A stretch of DNA of 64,000 bases from Diaporthe sp. PMI_573 (Eukaryota > Ascomycota > Sordariomycetes > Diaporthales > Diaporthaceae). Below the pieces are notes generated by a model that had not been told where the DNA came from, made no database searches, and saw nothing but the letters and a program-made list of their open reading frames with translations. Shown piece by piece: positions 33,199-45,192 of this stretch. Numbering within the stretch: the stretch's first letter is position 1; every line of letters begins with the position of its first letter. The translations under genes and the position numbers were made by a program. Where the stretch lies: positions 1 to 64,000 of the forward strand of contig JAJTUP010000078.1 of NCBI GenBank assembly GCA_021399435.1, in the 5' to 3' direction.

Positions 33199-35147
33199 TC
33201 AAGCCCCGGAGTACTGCTCAACAATCCTGGCCGCAGCCAGCTCCGCCACGCCATACACCATGGTCTGTATGTGGCCCGACGGCTGGATAGGAATAACCGA
33301 GGCATCTACAACGCGCAGGTTCGAGGTGCCATAGACCACCAGGTCCGGCGAGACCACGCCCCCGTCGGCCCTCGGCAGCATGGCGCACGTGCCGAGCGGG
33401 TGGTAGATACTCAGCGTCGTGTTCCTCGCGAACTGCTCCCACGCGGCCTCGCCGCCGCCGCCCGCCGCCGTCGTCACGACATCGAGCCCGGGCTCGTACT
33501 CGTCCGACCAGGCCCCGCCCAGCCCGGGGCTCTGGGCGATCCTGCGGCTGAGCTTAGTGGCCTCCACGATGGCCCTGAGGTCGTAGGGGTTGGACACGTA
33601 GTTGGGGTTGATTATGGGCTTGCCGGTTGGGTCGGAGGCGTTGATGTGCACGCTGCCCTTGGAGAAGGGGTGCTGGATGACGCCTATCAGGGTGAAGAAG
33701 TGCGAGTCGTAGTCGGCTGAGCCGGCTGGCGGGGCTCCCTTCACGCCCGTGTAGCCGTCTGAGAAGATGAACTCGACCTCGGGGACCTGTGTGCTTAGAT
33801 CGGTGGTGAGGTATGCCAGCTTGTGCTGGTCGATCTTGCTGTTGGGATCTGCCACTTGTCTGGCAAGGTCGACAAGCTCTGAGGATGCGTTGCCGAGTGC
33901 CTGGGCCCAGGTCAGGTAGGCATAGCCGCTTCCAGTGTAGTCGTATGCCGAATACTGATTGTTTTGCCACAAAGCCAGTTGTTGCGCCGCGTATGTGGCG
34001 TTGGTCCGGAGCTCATCAAACGAGATTGTGTAGTTCGGCTTCAGTCGGTAAGAGTTCTGTATGCGGATATGGTCTTGCAGGTTCGATCCGACACCAGGGA
34101 GCTCGAGCAGGGTGTCGATCCCAGCTGCAGCCAGCACTGAGGAGTCACCGATGCCGGACAACTCCAAGAGGGTTGGCGTCTGGAAAGCGCCCGTCGACAG
34201 GATGACCTCTTTCACAGCCGCCACGGTGTTGCCGCCAATGTTGATGCCCGTGGCAACCAGTGACTCGGAACCATTGCTCTTGCTCAGCACGATGTTGGAT
34301 ACTGTCGTGTCGTTCCAGATCACCAGATTTGGGCCCGCGAGAGAAAGGTAGTCGACAGCATATGACCGCGTGTAGTTTGATTCCCGGATATTGCTAGGCT
34401 GCAACATGACACCGAGGGGGTCACCGCCAAGTGAGTTGATGTTGTTCGGCACGCCCAGGCTCTCAAGTGCTGGAATGAACCCATCTTGCTGAGGGGGCAC
34501 AAAGCGGTTGATGAGAGTTTGGATAGGCCCGCTGGTGCCCACGCCCTCATCTCCATACTGGTTGTTTGTGCGGTCGAAGGTTTCGACTTTCAGCATAGCA
34601 GATATGAAGTTCTCCCAGTTCCAACCCGGGTTCCCTAGGGCCTCCCATGCATCGTAATCAGGCACGCTGCCTCGGTCCCATGTCATGAGGTTGAGGGCCG
34701 AGGTTCCACCCAGCACCCTGCCCCGGTTCGCAGAGATGCGCCGACCGTTCAGGCCCGCTTGAGGCGTGGTCGTGAAGTTCCAGTCGTATCTGGATCCAAG
34801 AGTGCTTCCCTTCCTTCCTGGTATGTTAATGCCGGGCTCATTTGGCGCGGGCGAACCGGCTTCGACCACGAGGATGCAATCATCTGGCAGTCCTTGGCTG
34901 AGTCTTGTAGCCAACGCCAGGCCAGCGGTGCCACCCCCAACGATGATCTTGCGAGTGTCAGCACCAGGGGCATTGATTTTGGGTCTCAGAAGAATAGGAA
35001 ACTGGAAAAGGGGGCATGGAGACCAGGGAGTCTTACGAAGTCAAAGGACGATGCATCCGGGCTGCAGTCGCCAATTACCCCTGCAACGGCTAGCGACAGG
35101 AGCACAAGCGCGGCGCCGCGGAGCGACGAGGGGAGAGTGAGGCCCAT
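33199..35147 (-). CDS. Secreted GMC-family FAD oxidoreductase (AA3-type)
   Basis: Two exons: 35147-35037 and 34947-33199, with an 89-nt intron (GTAAGA donor, TGCTGAC branch, CGCAAG acceptor). The product is 619 residues. Residues 1-26 form a signal peptide (MGLTLPSS, then an Ala/Leu/Val core). The Rossmann FAD motif IIVGGGTAG is interrupted by the intron just before it and sits at residues 38-46. The GMC signature GRVLGGTSALN follows, and the C-terminal active-site region has H in YHPLGTCAM and H in PSGHIQTMVYG. Such enzymes oxidise alcohols, sugars or aryl alcohols and deliver electrons to oxygen or quinones, often alongside lignocellulose breakdown. The frame is intact. The substrate is not readable from sequence. 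Confidence 0.9.
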
Positions 35148-36247
35148 GATGATGATGGTGATGTACGCACGGAAGCGAACTGCACGTCCTGTGAAGCTCA
35201 CATATTCCACGTGGTCTGCATTCAGAAAAGGAAGCACCTTTGAATTTGAATAAGGAGACCCCCTAGGCATCCGGGCACGCCAAGGACGCTACAAATCCTT
35301 CGATATCCACATCACCGAATGCTCAGTATGGCGGTGGTAATGACGGTGACATCGTGCCCACTTGCATTGCCGGATAAAGACGAAATTGGCTAACAAACCG
35401 CTGCGTCAGCCCCCCCGGGCGCCAGTTCGACCGGGAGCTGCCCCCAGCAAAGCGGTGGGATCATTCCATGCTTGCCGGCGCGTGGTTTGCCGTCACCCCC
35501 GCGCCGTGTCCGACGAGATTGGTCCGTGACAGTTAGACCAGCCAGGCAACCGACAAATGCCTTGATCACATCAGCAATTATTAGGAGAACTAGTGTCTCG
35601 GTCCCAAAGATGTTTTTTCCCTTGTAGGCTATGGCCTTTCGCTAAAGTGCACCGCAACTGGAGCAAGTCAGCATAGGGTGGCTAATGCTCGTTGACTTGA
35701 CCAGACTTCGACAAGCTGCGTCAAAGCGACTTGGTGGAATCAGCTTGTCAGTTCAAAATTCTTGTAACAATTTTCCAATGCTCGTGATGCCCGTCTCGAA
35801 GTCAATGGTGCTTCAAACTGAGGCTGAGCAACGTGTTGGTTTCACGTAATGATGGAAACCACATTGGGGTTGAAGCCCATGTTGGTCGAATACCCGACTT
35901 TGGAGGTCGAGTCTGTTACGGTGCGGGATGCACGCAGTCCAGGATGCGAACATCATGAATCGCTCGCTGGGTGCCTGGCATTGGCATTGGCGTACCTCTC
36001 GTTCGATGCCCTGGCGCGGGTATGGCAGAAAAGGGTTGACCGCCCCCACTTTTCACTAGCGGTGGCGCATGCACCTGTGGCGGTGCAGAAAAATCGGCGC
36101 ACGAAAATCCACCCTGGTGCTCTCTCACTCGAGAAATCCGGCCAAAACCTAGCGACTGACTGACCTCGCCCTTTCTCGTCGACAACCCACCCCGTAACAT
36201 CACCACCCAACGATTGTTGAAGCCGGCATCCCGTCAATACCGACAAG
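35148..36247. other. Divergent promoter region between GMC oxidoreductase and eL42
   Basis: About 1.1 kb shared by the two divergent genes. No coding sequence is supported. The 100 bases before 36248 contain pyrimidine-rich stretches as is usual for fungal ribosomal protein promoters. Confidence 0.5.
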
Positions 36248-37079
36248 ATGGTACGACCCTCGATGCAACTATATTCCTTTGGATGGCCCTACTGACTTTC
36301 TGGCCTGCAGGTGAACATTCCCAAGACCAGGAAGACGTGAGTGACCACCCGCCGACGACCTGCCCCGCCCGCGCCGCGAGAACAAAACAAAGCAAACGAC
36401 GGAACGGCCGCACAAGCCTGATGCATTTGAAAATATGGAAGGCACCTTGAGGCATCACGACTTGATGGGATTGCGCTTGGGAGAGATGAATGGACACCGG
36501 ACCGCCAATGATTTTGGATGCATTCGACGCAGTTCTCACGGCAGCGGGCGGCTACGGACCACGATGCAAAAGACGACGACCAATACTAACTGAGGTATAC
36601 AGCTACTGCAAGGGCAAGGACTGCAAGAAGCACACCCTGCACAAGGTTACGCAGTGTGAGTAACCGACAGACAACTACGGAGGTATAAATTGGACGGCGA
36701 CGGAGATGCTGACTTTTCGCAGACAAGGCTGGCAAGGCCTCCCTGTTTGCCCAGGGTAAGAGACGTTACGACCGGTATGTGCCACCGACTCCGACCCCGA
36801 ACCTGCGACGCGCTCGACCACGAAGCCAATGCCCGAACGAACCCGAACTCGCGGACCTCATGGACACGACATGCTAACAACCTCGACTACAGGAAGCAAT
36901 CCGGTTTCGGTGGTCAGACGAAGCCCGTCTTCCACAAGAAGGCCAAGACCACGAAGAAGGTCGTCCTGCGTCTCGAGTGCTCCTCCTGCAAGACCAAGCT
37001 GCAACTCGCCCTGAAGCGATGCAAGCACTTCGAGCTGGGTGGTGACAAGAAGACCAAGGGCGCCGCCCTCGTGTTCTAA
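36248..37079 (+). CDS. RPL42: 60S ribosomal protein eL42 (L36a/L44)
   Basis: Five exons: 36248-36250 (only the ATG), 36311-36336, 36603-36655, 36723-36774 and 36893-37079. They splice to 106 residues, exactly the yeast Rpl42 length. The sequence starts [20 protein letters not shown] and has zinc-binding pairs C12/C17 and C74/C77 and the conserved [17 protein letters not shown] region. The protein sits at the E site of the large subunit. Residue 56 is Pro, the form associated with cycloheximide sensitivity in yeasts; Gln at this site gives resistance. Introns lie at the usual dense 5' positions of fungal ribosomal genes. It is a reliable marker that this part of the window is intact nuclear chromosome. 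Confidence 0.97.
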
Positions 37080-37654
37080 GCGGGATCGCAAAACGTGCTT
37101 GTCAACTATCGTCTTTTGGTCTCTGCGGCGAATTCTCACGACTTTTCTACACGGCAATATGGTGGTCATTACGGACGGGTCCTTCGGCGAAAGGATAAAA
37201 TGCCTGCAAATCTTGCTTTCGATCCTCGCGACTGCTGTGGGGGGGCTGTGAGGGGGGGACAATCAGTACATAGGGAAATACGAAATCCTTGTGGAGCTGA
37301 GCTCGGGGGAGTCTGAATGCCTGTGATCATGAGAGAGGCTGAATGCCAACCAAAGCATCGCCCAGATGGCCCGCAGCCGAGAACAGAACAAATACACACA
37401 GTCGAGCCAACCGCGTGTTTCCCGCATATTTGCTTGTCAACAGACATGGCGCGTCGAACCGAGATTCGGACGTGTACACACATACCCATAGGATGCTACG
37501 ATCTCTGGTCTATGATCAGCTTTTCTAGCCATTCTAAAATGCCCGTATATACCGCATCTCTAAGCTGCGCCGAGACAGGCACAGCGTTCTAGGGAGTCCA
37601 CCGCAGCAGACCGGCCGCATCAAACCGCCCGCCAACATCAAAGCCAACCGTAAT
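37080..37654. other. Intergenic region (convergent 3' ends)
   Basis: 3' UTR of eL42 and downstream flank of the 2H phosphoesterase. No gene supported. Confidence 0.5.
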
Positions 37655-38963
37655 CTAGAACCCCTCGCCCATCATGATAGTCCTGCCCCCGCCATACCAG
37701 AGCCTCCCACACCGGGCATCAATCCCCTTCTCCTGGCCCACGATCCACTCCCCGACAAACGCCGACGCCGCGTCGGCGCTGTCCCAGACCTCCCCCTCCA
37801 GCCAGGCGTTGACCTCGTCGATAGTCCTCGTCCACCTCTCCCGCGCCGCAGGCGTGTCGTGGTCCTCCTGGCTAAGGTACCGCCCCAGCGTGATGTGCGC
37901 GCTGGGAACGACGTACCGCGAGTCGACGGCCACGCCCGCCGCCCCCGTGGCGAGGTCGAACACGTCGCGGCGGAGGTGGTGGTACGTGTACGAGTCGTCG
38001 AGGGCGGCGGCATCGTGGGCGCCGGCGTCATTGTCTGGCGGGGGCGACGTCACGGCTTCCCCCGCGGCGGGCACGAAGGACACCGCGAAGGCGGCCAGGT
38101 CGTACGAGACCATCGGCTTGACGAGGCGGCTCCGGCGGGCGAGGGTGAAGTTTGCCAGGGCAGGGATGGTGGGGCGCATCTGGGCGACGATCTGGTCGAT
38201 CTCGGCTGGCGTGCGGCTGTGGGTTATCTCGAGGGTTGTCAGGTGCATGCGGTGCGGGGGCATGAGCCAGATGTCTGTTGGGGTGTGTAGTCCCTGGTCA
38301 GCTTTTGATGAAGGGGCGTGTGGTCTTTCGGCCCTGCTGTTCACATGGCCTGCGTCCTGGTGCAATGGTGTCGAGGATATGAGATCCTAGCACCGCTCAA
38401 AGGGTCCGTCAACACATACTGGGTGCCGCTTCCTTCAGCAGGGACTGTATTTTACTAGCGAGCTTGATAATGTGCTCGGGCGGCCTGGCCCAAAACACGA
38501 GGCAGTTCCTGGGGTCCTTGAAGCCCGGCTCGATGCTCGGGTTCTCAAGCCTGAGCAGGAAGGGGTCGATGAGGACCTCTTTGAAGTCTGACGACAGGAA
38601 CTTTTCCTTCTGCTGGGCATTCCTCGTTACTCGGTGTGTCGAGTACAATGACTGTATCTCTGCCTACATGACTTGTCAGAACAATGGACGTGAGTATATG
38701 ACATGTGTAGGAAAGCGCTGAGCTGGTCCTCGCGAGGCCGAACCGCTCGTCATCCCTTCCCGCTGACCGTGCCCCCAGCTCTTGCCCGTCCATGGGAGCA
38801 TGGTCATCACCAGTCCAATCCATCGCCAAAAGCCCACACGTACCGGATCATCGTGACAGGCCTTGATCAGGGCCTTGTATGGGTTCTCTCCAGGCTTGAT
38901 CTTGACTCCTGAGAGGTCCTCGAGCTTGTTCTTGGCGTCGGTGGACTCAAGCGCGGGGCTCAT
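37655..38963 (-). CDS. 2H phosphoesterase-superfamily protein (LigT / 2'-5' RNA ligase-like)
   Basis: Three exons: 38963-38844, 38663-38420 and 38274-37655. The introns have GTACGT and GTATGT donors and CTGAC branch sites. The product is 327 residues. The hallmark two HxT motifs are present: HLTTLEI in the first half and HITLGRY in the second, about 120 residues apart, as expected for the 2H fold. These enzymes act on 2',3'-cyclic phosphate or related phosphodiester bonds of RNA or nucleotides. The sequence also carries a LENPSIEPGFKDPRNCLVFWA segment in exon 2 that looks like a family-specific N-terminal region. No signal peptide. Splice junctions restore one continuous frame and remove two stops. 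The true substrate is unknown. Confidence 0.8.
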
Positions 38964-39609
38964 CTTGTTCGATGTCTCCTTGCAATGGCAGTGACAGCCA
39001 GGTCTGGTATAATTTGAGACAGGAATTCTCCCCTGTCGCGCTGTCTAGCCGTCTTTTGGTCGGCCAGGGACACCGATAGATGAAGACGAGGTCTGGCAAA
39101 GAGGCTAGGTTGTCAATTGATGGGTGCGGTGAGGTCTGGGCCGCCGCCGAACCGGCACCGGTCCGCGCTTGTAGGTCGACAGTGCACCTGGCCTGGCGCA
39201 CGACGCTCACTCACGCAGTCGAGGGATATGCCTATCACCAAATTGACCTCCAATATTTCTACGCTTCGAAGATGTGGAGACAAGTTTGACATGATGGTCC
39301 GTTTCGAATGAAACTAGAATGCACGACGTTCCCCGAGTCTCGCTCTAAAGGACCTGAAGCTTGCATGTTGTGGGGTTGACCAAAAGTTCTAGAAACTCTA
39401 ATGGAACTGATGGAATGTCCTTTTCTGTATGGCCCGAGGTGGGATAGATAATATAGACAGCTGATTGAATATTTACACATAAGCAGGCCATATTCACAAT
39501 GAAGACGCGGAAACCCAGCCACTGCAACCTGACAAATCACACCGGAAGTACAACAACTTGACGTCTTCGGAGTTTAGCAGACTTTCTTGCCAGACTCACA
39601 AGTGACCGC
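38964..39609. other. Intergenic region
   Basis: Promoter of the 2H gene and downstream flank of the GH28 gene. No coding sequence supported. Confidence 0.5.
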
Positions 39610-41266
39610 TTAGGCCCTGCGCCATCCACCACCAAATGAGCCCCAGCCCTGACCCCAGTTCTGGCCCCAGCCCTGGCTGTCCTGGCCGCCCGCGGTGGGC
39701 TGAGGAGCAGCAGCAGACGAGTACCTGGTGACAAACCCAGTCGCGGACGGCAGGCTCGGGACGTTGCCGCTGGCACCCACGTTCCCAGTAGGAGCAGCAG
39801 CAGCAGCAGTGCTGCTGGCCTGGGCGACGACAGCCTTCCCGTTGGTATCCGCGGACGAGCCCCCTCCGTTGAGGATGGCGCTGATGGGCTGCCTGCCGGG
39901 GTAGAAGGAGGCAGGCATGGTGGGGATGGGGATGGAGGACGAGACGTCCCAGCCGGTGGTGAGCTCGTTGGCCATGGTGGAGTACCCAGCCCCTCCGGCG
40001 GCGGACGCGGTGACGGTCTGGGTCGAGCTGTACGCGGTGGCGGCGCCGGTTGCCGTGTTGAGGCACGCGCCCCGGCCGTAGGCGTTCTGGCACGCGTGCA
40101 GCACCGAGTCCCCCGTGTCCGTCCAGACGCTAAAGTCCTCGACCGTGATGTCGGTGCAGGGCACGCCGGCGGGGCAGTTCATCTTGATGGGCCCGCGCTC
40201 GGTGCCGTCGGCGCAGGTGCCCGACCAGCCCGAGAAGGAGATGTTGGAGTAGTTTATGCCGTCGCCGTCCGCGGCGTCCATGCTGGCCCAGGCTGTGTCG
40301 AAGTCCAGGGTGTACGCGTTCGAGTGGCCCATGAAGTTGTTGAAGGCTAGGTTCTCGACGGTGCCGCTGCCGCCGTTGGACTTTATCATGTACATCTGGT
40401 TGGAGTGGTGGGTGTACACGTAGTTGTACTCGATGTCGTGGATGTCTAGGTGACATCAGGATGGTCAGTAAAGTGGCCCAAGATGAGGGTTTGGAATGTT
40501 CGGCTTTACCAATATCAGTAGCCAGCGAGCCCATCGCGCAACCACCGCTCCAGTTGCAGTGGACCTGCTCGATCAGGAGATGGTCAGAGGGGTCCTTGAC
40601 CGTCACACATTCGTCCTTGTTGGAGACCTCGATGTCGTGGATCCAGATGTTGGAGCCCCAGACATCGATCCCGTCGAGGCCACCCTGGTAACCCCCGTGG
40701 ATAATCATGTTGTAGACCTCGCCGTTGGTGCAAGTGTCTATGGAGAAGTGAAACTGCGGGGCGTCGACGAGGATGACGTCGTGAACGGAGAAGTCCTGGA
40801 CATCGTACAGGCGCAGGAGACGTGCACCGTATTTGCCCTCCTTGTGGAACTCGTAGCCGTAGCCTTGGATAGCACCCTTGGAGCTCGCGCTGTAGAACTC
40901 AAAGTCGGTGGAGTGCTCAATCATAAACATGTTGCCCGAGTCTTCGCCCGTTCGGTAGATGGTTCCCTCAAGATTGATGCTGGTCCCTTTACCCCCTGAC
41001 AGCTTGACCCAAGTAGCCATCCCGTAGTCGCCCTCGGGGATCAAGACCTCTCCACCTGAAGCGCAGTCTTTCCATGCCGCGGCGATGGCGTCACCGTTGT
41101 CTGCTGAAGCGTCGGCCTTTCCACCATAGTCCATGATGTTGCATATCTTGGACTGCTTCGCAGAAGTGGTGGTGGTCGGCCCAACTGTGCCTGACAGCTG
41201 GGCTGCAGCCGGGAGAACGAGGCTGGCCGTGGCCAATAGGCCAGAAATAAGCATGCGAGGTGCCAT
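39610..41266 (-). CDS. Secreted GH28 rhamnogalacturonase-like pectin hydrolase
   Basis: Two exons: 41266-40510 and 40445-39610, with a 64-nt intron (GTAAAG...CTAG). The product is 530 residues. Residues 1-22 are a signal peptide ([19 protein letters not shown]). The right-handed beta-helix shows the rhamnogalacturonase pattern: [19 protein letters not shown] at the start, then [31 protein letters not shown] and [12 protein letters not shown], with acidic residues in the DGID and KDEC turns. Such enzymes cut the rhamnose-galacturonate backbone of pectin hairy regions outside the cell. The tail (last 150 residues) is rich in Ala, Ser, Thr, Gly, Gln and Trp and ends in Trp-Gly repeats, which is unusual and may be a linker or surface anchor. 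The start at 41266 was chosen over 41314 because it begins the signal peptide. Confidence 0.9.
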
Positions 41267-43097
41267 GTCGAGAAAAAAATAAACAGTGAAGCGAGTGAAG
41301 CGAAAGAATGACAATAATGAGCGGTGATGGTGGACGCCCGGCGAACTGGCGGATGAAAGCAGTGCACAGAGAGAACGAGACGCGGACGCAAAACAGAAAT
41401 ATTAAAGCAAGAGTACCCTCATCATTTTGGCGCACGGCATGGCATCAGTAGTAGGCTTAACCACTCAACACCTTGTTAAAGGCGGATTGTTTCGTTTCAC
41501 GGTGGAGAAGGCGATCAACGACGCCCCATGCACACATCTCCAGCTAGAGACGCAATTCGGGACACAACAGGGCCAGACCATCCAGAATCATGCAAGGAAC
41601 CCAGGAGAAAAGAAGCAGGATCGGTAGACACGAAGGCCCGCAGACCCACCGCTGCGGCTACCACAAATTGCTTACGTCCTCAGCGGCAGTGGGAGTTGGG
41701 CTGCTGCCCTCCTTTTGCGGGACGGGTCAGATCCAGGTTCGGAACCACGGCCATCGATGGGCGGTTGCAGATAAATTCGGTGATGGGCCGTGACAAACTG
41801 AATGGATGCTAGGCCCCCTTGTCCCGAACCTCCCCACAAATCGCATGTTTCTGTGTGGATGGTGGTGGGTGGTCGATTCCGGTGTGGGGGGTCTGCTCCG
41901 TCATGCACATGCCGAATTCTCCGTTTTTCTCCCTGAAACGAAGTGTTTTTATTGCAGGCCGGGCAACGTCACCCCCCCCCCCTTACATGTAGGGCCACCG
42001 ACACTTGTAGAAAGGTCTCGTATAAGAGACTGCACAAAATGTCAATGCTCGACAAAGAGGCATAGTGAAGGCATGGATAAGGGGTTTGTTCAATATTTCG
42101 ATCGCCCGAACCGCACCCTGGCCACAAAGGCTCCAGATTTGATCTTCTGTTGGCCATTCCTTGAATTTGATCAACTACTGAGCAATATCCGAGGAGGGCT
42201 TAACCAACTAAACATACTTGCAGATTTCTCGCCCGGAAAAGTAATTAAGCAGCCCTCCACCCAGCAGCACCAGGGGCGTGTGGCCACCCGGGCACCGTAC
42301 TAAATCCCTGTCGGAGCAGACAACAAGTACCGGAGCTCCGTAGTCCCTCAGGAGATCAGGAAGCCCTCTCAAGGGTTCCACTTTTCAAGCTCGGGTAGAT
42401 TGCTTGTCTAGATGAAAAGAGCTTGTTCGTGACCTCCTCTGCTGGATCCACATCTGGTTTACGCAGGTGGAAGCCGCGGTCGTGACAAACCACCAGTCGA
42501 TGGAGAAGGATGCTCTCACAACATGACCGCCATCATGGACATGATAATTTTCAAGAAATCACAGGAGGAACTTGTGCCGCAGAACCGAAGCGCATCACGA
42601 GACATTTCGTACCATTCTTAGTATGCTTGGTTGCACATGAAGATTCAGGCGCTTTCGGTGGAATGGACAAGTGTTGCACATGCTCGTACATTGAGTGGGC
42701 TGCTGTTCCAGCTAATAGCTAATATGTATCTTCATATGCGTGTCCCCGAAGGACTTCCCCGGGTGCTGTGCCTGGGGCGTAATTATCTCGACCTCTAGGC
42801 GACGTTGCGCTGAGCTGTTTTGGTCAAAATCTCCATCAATCTCTTTCGTTCACACATTCTTTGCCAAAACCCCCATCTCTGCCTTCCTGGGTTCCCCATG
42901 ACCCAATACCACACAACCTCATCGATGGCCCGGGCGATCGAGATCGCTGTTCTACATTCTTCAAGACCTAGATGCTGACCTTGCCTCAGACCACCAGAGC
43001 CGGATCCGATGGTGGCGGCCTATCTGCCCTGCCAGTCTCGGCGGGATGCTGACCCGTCATCGACCTGTCGGAGTACGCGACACAAATCTGTAGGCAG
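41267..43097. other. 1.8-kb intergenic region, no gene
   Basis: GH28 promoter at the left. The rest has only short frames without domains. A C run lies near 41971-41980. I see nothing else. Confidence 0.45.
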
Positions 43098-44659
43098 TCA
43101 GTCAGCGGCCCGTTGAGTAAGTTTCAAGGTGAGAGAAAGAGGAATGCTGACATTGGTCGTCTTCCTGATGCCGGCATGTTTGAAGAAGCCCTCCTGACTC
43201 TCCGCGGTGGAATTGCTTATGGAGCGGGGGTTGTGGCGATGGCTGAAGTCCTGCATCTGGACATGTCTCTCGTGCTCCTTCCCCCCACTGCTTCCTCCCT
43301 GCTCGTAGTACCGCCTCTGCTCCGTCCCCGCGCGCCGGAAGTTGCGGAAGATCCGCGGGAACCACTTTCGCAGCAGCGGGCTCAGGGTCGGCAGGCAGGC
43401 GGTCATGATGCCCAGGCTCGTCTCGATGGCGTTGAGGCTCGGGCCCCACCCGGTCTCGAAGCGGCCGTCTTGGGGCTCGTAGAAGGCCTGGGTGAACACG
43501 CAGACCCTTATGATTCCGATCACTGTGACTCTGTGCAAGGGGGGAGGGGGGTCAGTGACGGCCTTTAGATCAGCAGAAAGTATGTGGTGTACTTACAAAC
43601 CGCTGCTCATGAAGATCATGATGACACCACATCTCGTTGCTGCAGGGAGCTGTGACCGGATGAAGACCCAGAAGGGGACAGACAACACCAAGAAGTCTGT
43701 CAGTATTGTCATGGTGGACGTTGACGTGATGAAAGCTGCAGAATCTATCCACTGTTCAACCGGAATGGTATTGTCCCAATATGAGGCGACTGGAAGCCTG
43801 TTGCAAATAAATGCGATGCACTGGGAGATCGTGAGGGCGATGTTGATGGTGTTGATCACCTGTCAGAGGCAATTAGTGTGACGTTGCAACATGGTTCTCG
43901 ACCACCAGATATCTTGCAGATTCAGCTTTGGGTGTAGAGGACCATTATCGGCACAGTTCGGTGCGTCGAGAACGGGCAATTTCCTGACTCACATAAATCG
44001 ACCGCTTGACGTTCTTCATGTGTCCTGCAATCCTCAAGACAAAGACGAGCGTCGATGCTTTCACCAATCCGAGGATAGGCAAGTACAGCACTTGATTCAG
44101 CCACTTCGAAACCAGCAAGGGCACTCTTCCGCTCGCGTCTGTCGGGATTTCCGACCGAGGGAGTCCGACGAGGTTGTATTTGTAATCTGGGAGCGGCATC
44201 CGGTCAGCTCAGGCCAGGCACATTTCTGATTATCCATGTCCGAGAGCTGGGTCTTTGGGGGAAGGCGTGCGAGAGGGGAGGACCGTACAGAAGTATTGAA
44301 GAGTCACGAGTGGAATCGAGAAAACCTGCGAGATGTCAGCTGTCTGGGGGCAAAAAAAAGCAGGAAATCGACGAGGCAGGGGCAGCAAACCATGGCGGCG
44401 GTCATCAACCAGTCCTCTGTACAACGGGATTATCAGCACCATGCGACAAGGGCAAACACTGGGCCTTTGCTTTGTGCTTACCAAGTCCCACTTGCTTGGA
44501 GGTGATCCTGGTGTACATCCGCAGGCCGTAGGTGACGTACGCAAGGGCTGAAAGAAGGTAGATGACGACCAACATCTCCACTTGTAGTGCAGTTGTGGGG
44601 AGATGGCTGGTGTCTGGCAGACGAGCCTGAAGAGGCGCGAGATCTGGTGGGCCCGTCAT
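43098..44659 (-). CDS. Fungal rhodopsin-like integral membrane protein (SAT4/PTH11-like, 7TM)
   Basis: Six exons: 44659-44482, 44416-44391, 44325-44289, 44186-43993, 43859-43597 and 43530-43098. They splice to 376 residues. Each junction is GT-AG and keeps phase; two exons are very short (26 and 37 nt). Hydrophobic segments include EMLVVIYLLSALAYVTYGL, DWLMTAAMVFSIPLVTLQYF, KWLNQVLYLPILGLVKASTL, INIALTISQCIAFICN and LTDFLVLSVPFWVFI, with a WGPSLNAIETSLGIMTACLP signature in the last membrane helix. The C-terminal 90 residues are charged and cytoplasmic-looking. Members act as plasma-membrane receptors or sensors in filamentous ascomycetes; PTH11 itself is needed for host-surface sensing, but this one has no visible CFEM domain, so its role is open. 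Confidence 0.85.
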
Positions 44660-45192
44660 GTTTGCCCTTCGATGAGGAATGGGCGAGGCGGTCTTGGTCA
44701 GAAAGGTGGTTGAGACGAGAGCGGCGCAACAGAGCGGTGTTGGTTTCCAAGGTTGTGGAGGTGCTGTGCGTGGAAGCTTGGTGGTTTGTGGGGCATCCTG
44801 CGTTGGAGGAGGTGGGCACATGAGGAAGTGAATAAGGACCTGTCACTCTACCCTAGTCACAGGTCATTGATCAGAGATCCATCCCTGATCCAGTCATGCG
44901 ATTGATGCACAGAGGGTTTTGGGCTGGTTGAGTGTTTATTTCAGTGGCACTTGGCCCGAGGTGCGTTACGCCAATGATGCTGAACTCTGGCAGCGTTCTT
45001 CGGAAGGTTGGCAGCCTGTCTTCGGAATATTCTCAACCTTGGTTCTCTCTGGAACAGATCCCCATATCTACAGCCATGTTCGAGTATTCTGCAGTGGAAC
45101 GGTCAAGTCTCCCCAATCGGACATTGAAGGCACATGCATCCCTTCCTCCAACAACACTGGCCCACGAAGATGTAGGAATGCAAGCCCACTCA
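44660..45192. other. Intergenic region
   Basis: Promoter of the rhodopsin-like gene and downstream flank of the C2H2-tailed gene. No gene supported. Confidence 0.5.
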
